Assembly: GCA_020091685.1 (NCBI GenBank)
Contig: CM034599.1
Location: 6,170,836 to 6,234,835, forward strand
Direction: 5' to 3'
DNA length: 64,000 nt
DNA from: Lutjanus erythropterus
Taxonomy: Eukaryota > Chordata > Actinopteri > Lutjaniformes > Lutjanidae
The translations under genes and the position numbers were made by a program. Shown here piece by piece: positions 58,701 to 64,000 of this stretch. The notes beneath the pieces were generated by a model. That model did not search any database, had not been told where the DNA came from, and worked only from the letters and a program-made list of their open reading frames with translations. Each line of letters begins with the position of its first letter. Position 1 is the first letter of the stretch.

Positions 58701-61700
58701 CTTTAAACTCAAAAGGAGGAAAGTGGCCAAGAAACCACAGGCCTTCAAAACAGTCACACCCAAGGTAAATCCCAACACCTGATCTGCTTCCCCATTTAAC
58801 AACAGCAGGCACATTCCATGTGCAAAGTCTGGATAAAACAGCCTGTTCAATCTCACCTGCGTGCAGATAAGGCTAGCCCACCTCCATTGCTATTCTGAGC
58901 ACTGACAGGCTGAACCTCAGAGGGTGAGACCCATGCCCTCAAAGGCATCTTTCCACCAGACAAGCCTCCTGCCTGAGGTTCTGGTTCCTCCATGACTACC
59001 TGGAGGGGCTCTGAGGTTACAGTGAAAGGTTCAGCTCCAAATAGATCCGGTACAGCTCCGTACAAACGGCTCGGTGTTTTCGCTTCAGCTTGAGGCTTCG
59101 GGGTGACAGACTCATTCATGACTGCTCTTGCAGAGAGGCCTTGATTAAGTGTGGTGATGGTTGTTTCTTCTTTATATGCAGGTTCTTGTTGAGACTTGAG
59201 AGTCTTATTATCGGGGTGAGTTGTGGAAGGAGGAATCTGGTTTCGTCTCCGTGAATTCCTTCTTTGGAAAGCAGGACTGTCTTCATCTTGTTTGTTTGAA
59301 TCACTGCCATTAAAACTAGCAAATGGATCTGTTAGTTTCTCTTGACCAAAAATATCATCAAGATCATCTGGCGTAATTCCTCTGTCTTCAAGTTTCTGCT
59401 CTTTCTGTGCACTGCCCATGAAAAAGTCATCTTTTTCTTTGTTCTGCTTTGGCTGAGCCCAGGAGTCTTTAGAAAGAAGATCAGTACTGGGGAATGGATC
59501 AAACTCTACAAAGTTCTCCTTTGTCCAACTGTCTTTTTTGTCCAAGCTGCTCATATTTGAACTAGATAATGTCTGTACTGGTGTCACAGCTGAATCTTCT
59601 TGTTGTACTGGCTCTTTGCCACTAACCCTCTGTCTGGGTTTGGCTGTGGGTGCCTCTTTGTTCACTGTGACTTGCACGTTTCTTTGATCATCTGGTGTTG
59701 GGGTATCCCAGTCTGCTGGGCTTGTTGGTCTGGCTGCAGGTGATGGGTGCAACACCTTCCTCGTGCCCTCCCTGGACCTCACTGGGAGACTTTCCCTGCT
59801 TGAAGCATCTGTGATCGCATGTCCTGGGACTGCAGACGGACTCGGCCTCAAGGCAGATTGGTGGGTGATGTTCTGGCTCTGTCTTTGACTGGAATCTGAC
59901 CCTGATCGAGGAAGTGGAGGAGGAGGTGCGACTGATTTAGGGGGAGGAGGTGCAACTGATTTAGGGGGAGGTGGGGCAGTTACTTTCTTTGATGACACCG
60001 GTTTGGTCTCTGGAGGTTGTGGCTGATAATGCCTCATAGCAGGACTGTCCTGCTCAAGTGAAGACCTGACAATGGGTTTGTGGTCCTCTGGGCCGTCCAC
60101 ACTCATCTCTGGACCCAGAAATTCAGGCGGAAGGTCCCTGTGTCTCTGATTGACCTCAGCAATTATGTGGTCCCATCGAGTGTGCCCTTGTACTCCATGT
60201 CTCTTTTGAGGAAACAAGGTGTCATAATCGGGAAGAGGTAGAGACATTTTTTTGCCTTGCTGCGATCCATCGACATCTACGTATGCTGGATTACTGAGCT
60301 CTCTGACAGGAACGTTATTTCCAGGGGGCAGGGGGGCTCTCTTCTTCTTATCCGCCATAGTTGGTGAAGATCCCACCGAGGACAAATCGTCTACGCTGCC
60401 ACAAGGGGAACCAGACGGGCTTTGGGTTATGTTTGGCGGCGCGAGGGAGGAATGGAGGTTGGAAAAAGTATCAGGGGACTCAGATGGGACACTAGAGAGA
60501 GTGGACTCAGAGGTGGCTGGGGAAGGACACAGTTGACTGGGGGAATGGGAGTCAGTAGGTTCAGACTCCAAAGATTCAGCCAATCTGCCAAGGAGTGAAA
60601 ACAAAGGCCTACAAAGTCAGAGTCAGTGTGACCATCACAACACCTAAAGTCATTTCCACCAGTGTAAAACCCATCACCAACTAATTGTAAATAATAATAA
60701 CCAAAATGAATAAATTCTCATCTACAGACAGTTCAAGGGATGTAACGATACCAAAAACTCGAGGTACGATAATACCATGACAGAAAGTCCACAACTCGAT
60801 ATTTATTGCAATGATTAAAAAAAGACTGTGAAAAATGATGACTTGAAAAAATGGGGTGTCACATTTTCAATATTAATTTCAATATTAAATTGAAAATCAA
60901 TCAAAATAGCTTTTAATTTCAATAATCAAAATCAAAGGCAGAATCAGCAATTCTGTCAAAATTTGCAAAAATTGTCTTTATCTTTCTATAAGAACAATAA
61001 GTATGAACACCTGCAAAACAAAAACAATGCAGCAGCCAGTAGCAGTCCTTTTACAAAATTAAACGAAAATAAAATAATGAATCATGTAATATCGCAATAT
61101 TCGATATACTGTTACATCCCTAGACAGTTCAATATTTACTGAACTATATATATAACTATCTATATAACTATATATGATAAAATCATTCGCTGATTAAACC
61201 ATTCAATGTCAATGTCCAACCCACAGACAGAACTTTGAAAATTCACATGCCTTGCGGTTACCGTTTCTATTTTTAGCTCTGACATTCTCCTACTGAGAAA
61301 TTTTGACTGTCCAATGAAAAGACTACAATGTGACATTTCTTCTTAAAGATTATCCCAATTAGACGGTACTATGCGGTCCAACATGGCATCAAAATGTAAC
61401 AAAATATGACAACTTACTAACACAAACAACTCGAAATGCCTTGGATAACATCTGCTGTCTAGGAAAAAAATCTTTAAAACAAGAGGTACTGTAAGATAAC
61501 AAGCACAAGCCCCTTACCATTATGACTCAAACATGAAAAATCCAGTCCAATCCAGTCACAAACAACTATCAAAAAGTCTAAAATCAAAATACAATCACCT
61601 AAGACGTCCACATAGAAGGTGAGACTGTGGCTCAGTCACAGCTTATGAGCTCTGAGTCCACTACCTGTTCCACAACATCGTCACAAACACAAACCACACC

Positions 61701-63814
61701 CAGATTCTCATCTGTACAGACACCAAACTGGTCCAACTGGTTCATCAACCGTTGGGTAGAAGTCAAAGTTTTGGTAATTCAAGACAGTCACAAGGACGAA
61801 AAGCTGTGAAATTCCCAAGTTCCAGTGTTGGCAGAAATGGTGGAAACCCAATAATCACGAGTATTTGACTTCTCTCAAATAACATTTCTTGATTGTATGT
61901 GCCTCTTACTTAGATGGAGCGTGGATAACAACCAGCCCCCCCAACACACTTTTTTCTAACTTTTAGTTAGCGTGAAGCGTCTTTTTGGTTGAATAAAATG
62001 CACATCCCACCAAAAAGGTAGTAGACAAAATATGCAGTGTCACTTGTGAGCCTGTTGGAGGCAGTAGTCAAATTCAAGTCAAGCAAGTCTAACAATAGTG
62101 TGACTGTAAGCAACTACTAAGCATCCCCAGTGTCGTAACACTGACATAACAGCAGCATTATTACATAACATTCATGCAGAGAAAGGCTGAACAATTAATC
62201 AAGTTATAGTCCAGTGCAATCTTGCAATCTGTCCCAACCTGAGACATTATAGTCACACAGAAACGGAAGATTTTACAAATGTTTTTAAAAGGTTCAAAAA
62301 GGTCCCCTGGATGAAACTGGCAAGTGTGTGCCATATCCAAATTGCTATTTTTTTGATATACAGTAAAATGTTTCACAATATATCATCATAAATTAAACAT
62401 TATGGTGCTACAGAGATTTCCTGGCCTCCATATTTTTTTTCAGTGAAAATTAAATGCAAAAATGACCGTTCGCTTTAGGACTGCAGAATTACTCACAATA
62501 TTATTGAAATTGCAATATGGCTAAGTGCAAATAGCAGAACCCTACAGTTTTTTGAGAAAGATAAAATGTATGACAAAACAGGATTATAATGAAGTATGTC
62601 CAGGCCTAAAAATCTTGTTCTCTCAAGTTCATTTGGCACAGACGCCTACAAATGCCACATCATTATGATTTTCATAGTTTTTTTTGTGAAAATGAACACT
62701 GTGATGCAAAAATGATCATTCCCACTAATCATATTGCATATCAAAATTGCAATTTCAGCCAAAATAAATGCATAATATAATTTTTTTTCATATCATGCAT
62801 TCCCAGTTCCCACTAAAATCATGACTCAAATCACACTTGCAAAGCAAAGCACATTGTTGAAAGTATATAATGCAACTAAATAAGAAGAATGCCTACTGTA
62901 CCTGGGTTTGACTGCAGACACTTTAGCGGTGCGGTTGAGGAAGACCATGGCAGAGGGGGTTTGTGGGTTGCGGCTGGGTTTCTGATGATCAGCTGGGCTG
63001 ACTGGAGGATCTTTGCTGAGGGGGATCTCCTCAAACGGGTTGGTGGAGCGGTGGGAGATCGGTTGATCGGGTTCTCTTGAGTCACTGCGGGGGGTTTCTG
63101 TGGGTAGCTCCTCTTTTTGCTGCACCTCCTCCTTTTTCTCCTCCTTCTTTCTGATGATCCCGAACAGAGTCGTCAGCCTGTCGCTCATGGAGGCCTCCTC
63201 CTGTCGTTTCTGCTCCTCCGCTCTGCGACGCTCCTCCTCAAGCCTCTGGTTCTCTGCTGCTTCCAGCATCCTGCGTTCTTCTTCTTGCCTTCTCCTGTCT
63301 TCCTCCTCTTCCTCCCTCTGTTTCTTCCTCCTTGCTTCATCCTCCAGGAAGCGTCTCTTCCTCTCTTGTTCCTCTTGTAGTCTGCGCTCCTCTTCCTCCT
63401 GTAGCCTCTTGGCCTCCAGCCTGTACTTCTCCTCTTCCTCCAGCCTCTTGGCCTCCGCTCTGCGCCTCTCTTCTGCCTGCCTTCTCTCCTCCTCCTCTTG
63501 ATGGCGCTGTTGCTCCAGCAATGCCCTGTCTGACTCTGTCTGCAGGGAGGGGACAGGTACACTTTTAAAGGAATCTGCATCAGAGGTGTGTTTGCGGACA
63601 TCCTCCACAGAGCCTTGGCCTGAGCTGTTCAGACTGAGAGTGGATCCACTCTTGGACTCCTCCTCTGTGTACACGTGGCTGCCGTTGATGCACAGGTTGT
63701 TCGAGTCACTGTTGCTCTGCTTGGAGCGACCCAGTAGGGAGAACGGACCCTGAGACACCCTGCTGTCAGAGCTGCCTGTCCGCTTGTGTCCCAGGAATTT
63801 GAATTTCTTCTTAC
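55531..63814 (-). CDS. rab11fip1: Rab11 family-interacting protein 1, C-terminal four exons (5' part outside window)
   Basis: Reading the minus strand, exons 63814-62902, 60584-58857, 57678-57573 and 55731-55531 join in frame at GT-AG sites to give 981 residues; the N-terminal C2 domain lies beyond the right edge. Visible features in order: a basic FKFLGHKRT start, SNNLCINGSHVY (a motif of human RAB11FIP1), a highly charged E/R helix at about 96-207, an NPF motif at 258-260 (EH-domain binding type), Ser/Pro-rich disorder, RWDHIIAEVN at about 440, a repeated APPPPKSV stretch at about 507-528, acidic DPF motifs, and the Rab-binding domain with EEYIDNLLVRV at 955-965. Rab11-FIPs bind Rab11/Rab25 through this C-terminal helix and act in recycling endosome traffic. 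It is convergent with prlhr. Assignment to FIP1 rather than FIP2/5 rests on CINGSHVY, overall length and linkage to got1l1. Confidence 0.92.
55732..57572 (-). other. rab11fip1 last intron with LINE remnants
   Basis: Contains a 3'-end-like repeat at about 56025-56335 (AACCCATCCTAGTT ... ACGGGGAGAACATGCAAACTC) and a + strand LINE tail at 56340-56765. The rest (56770-57540) is AT-rich with nothing recognised. Confidence 0.55.
56340..56765 (+). mobile_element. LINE 3' end fragment
   Basis: Encodes LPSGRLRVPKGKLDC and FVPASIKLQN, a tail like that of fish LINE ORF2 proteins, followed by a 3' UTR-like segment TATTTATTGCACG ... CTGTGGGAACAATAAAGTT. 5'-truncated and inactive. Confidence 0.5.
57573..57678 (-). 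CDS. rab11fip1: rab11fip1 penultimate exon
   Basis: Acceptor TTTCTTTACAG, donor GTACAG; encodes PHPVKPMSSVENQ to VRDSTTGKIQ. The phases match both neighbours exactly (phase 2 in, phase 0 out). Confidence 0.85.
57776..58290. mobile_element. Family A MITE-like copy
   Basis: Starts AACAGTTCACCCCAAAATCA and ends ATTTTTGATTTTGGAATGAA, inverted ends as in the copies at 1829 and 3130. Internal TCTGCCTTCTCTCCAATATA and CTCAACAGCAGCGTCTCT match the copy at 27765. Confidence 0.65.
58345..58715. repeat. Dispersed repeat, family C copy
   Basis: GATTCTGGAGAAAGACAG, TTGATTGTTGAGTCTCATTC, ACAGAGCAAAGAGGAGGAG and TTATTATGGAACCTTTGCCC are shared with 44270-44560 and 45955-46030. Confidence 0.6.
58857..60584 (-). 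CDS. rab11fip1: rab11fip1 long Ser/Pro-rich exon
   Basis: Acceptor CACTCCTTGGCAG, donor GTGAGA; 1728 bp, visible residues 304-880. Low-complexity Ser/Pro/Gln composition, a proline array and acidic DPFASF/DIFGQ motifs. Its length is a multiple of three and both junctions have the same phase, so skipping it would keep the frame, which suits the short and long isoforms known for mammalian RAB11FIP1. Confidence 0.9.
60585..62901 (-). other. rab11fip1 intron holding a hAT-like element
   Basis: Apart from the element at 60735-61122 I see no exon. The 62430-62790 part is AT-rich with recurring AATTGCAAT-like words. Confidence 0.5.
60735..61122. mobile_element. Non-autonomous hAT-like element with 8-bp target duplication
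   Basis: The ends AAGGGATGTAAC and GTTACATCCCTA are inverted with one mismatch, and GACAGTTC flanks both sides (60727-60734 and 61123-61130). An 8-bp duplication is the hAT superfamily hallmark. The 388-bp body codes for nothing. Confidence 0.75.
62902..63814 (-). CDS. rab11fip1: rab11fip1 exon with charged helix and NPF motif
   Basis: Acceptor TCTCCTCCCGCAG, donor GTACAG. Encodes visible residues 1-303. Residues 96-207 are almost entirely E, R, K, Q, A and L with alternating charge blocks, so they form a coiled coil or single alpha helix. STNPFEEIP holds the NPF motif. Confidence 0.9.
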
Positions 63815-64000
63815 CTGCGGGAGGAGAGACAGTGAAGCATGAGGTCATTGTTGACATGCAAAGCACCTTTATTTATCTTCCACTGTACAGTGGACAGAGA
63901 GCTGTCGACATACAGTACACACTGAGATAAGAAAGACTGAACTGATACTTCAGATTGTTAAGTGGGGTTGTTTGAGGTATTTATCTAACAGTGTATTATC
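63815..64000 (-). other. Start of the upstream rab11fip1 intron
   Basis: Lies 5' of the first visible exon; only the acceptor tract is recognisable. The window ends inside this intron. Confidence 0.6.

Larger units (their letters stand above)
57679..58856 (-). other. rab11fip1 intron with family A and family C repeats
   Basis: Nearly filled by two dispersed elements: family A at about 57776-58290 and family C at about 58345-58715. No exon seen. Confidence 0.6.

Noticed and set aside
63100-63601. Ser-rich plus-strand and Arg-rich minus-strand ORFs
   Set aside because: Frame-shifted readings of the E/R-rich helix codons of rab11fip1; the low-complexity composition comes from GAG/AGG repeats.
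1-64000. Viral, CRISPR, operon or bacterial defence systems
   Set aside because: Spliced vertebrate genes and eukaryotic repeats only; no direct-repeat spacer arrays, no clustered prokaryotic ORFs and no retroviral gag-pol-env reading frames seen.

Overview
The window looks like teleost fish genomic DNA. Its few protein-coding exons are relatively GC-rich, have clean GT-AG splice sites, and are separated by long AT-rich introns and intergenic stretches. Many dispersed non-autonomous transposons of the kinds common in ray-finned fish fill the rest. There are no operons, rRNA, CRISPR or bacterial features. I found three genes and identified all three by reading spliced exons against remembered family members; no database search was possible.

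Layout. Positions 1-21500 hold no convincing gene: repeats, a (TA)n tract, diverged duplications and a few stretches that could be conserved non-coding elements. At 21604-30111 (+) lies an eight-exon, 432-residue gene of the aspartate aminotransferase family, best identified as got1l1. Two X-box-like (RFX) sites sit 60-100 bp upstream of its ATG. From 30112 to 40600 there is another gene-poor stretch with a dead Tc1-type transposase fragment and an A-rich tandem array. At about 40640 a TATA box, a GC-rich tract and a splice donor suggest the promoter and 5' non-coding exon of the next gene. Its coding exons at 46148-46608 and 49720-50356 (+) encode a 365-residue prolactin-releasing-peptide receptor (prlhr type). 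From 55531 to the right edge, on the minus strand, four exons encode the C-terminal 981 residues of a Rab11 family-interacting protein (rab11fip1); its N-terminal C2 exons lie outside the window.

How the genes relate. They do not form one pathway. The adjacency is syntenic: GOT1L1 and RAB11FIP1 are neighbours on human 8p11.23, while human PRLHR lies near RAB11FIP2 on 10q26. The window therefore fits an ancient duplicated block in which a second receptor paralogue stayed next to rab11fip1.

The most notable observation is that the got1l1 protein aligns to cytosolic aspartate aminotransferase with a constant offset of 20 residues across its length. Yet it has replaced the PLP-binding lysine and most of the cofactor and substrate residues, so it is predicted to be a catalytically dead pseudoenzyme with an intact reading frame.
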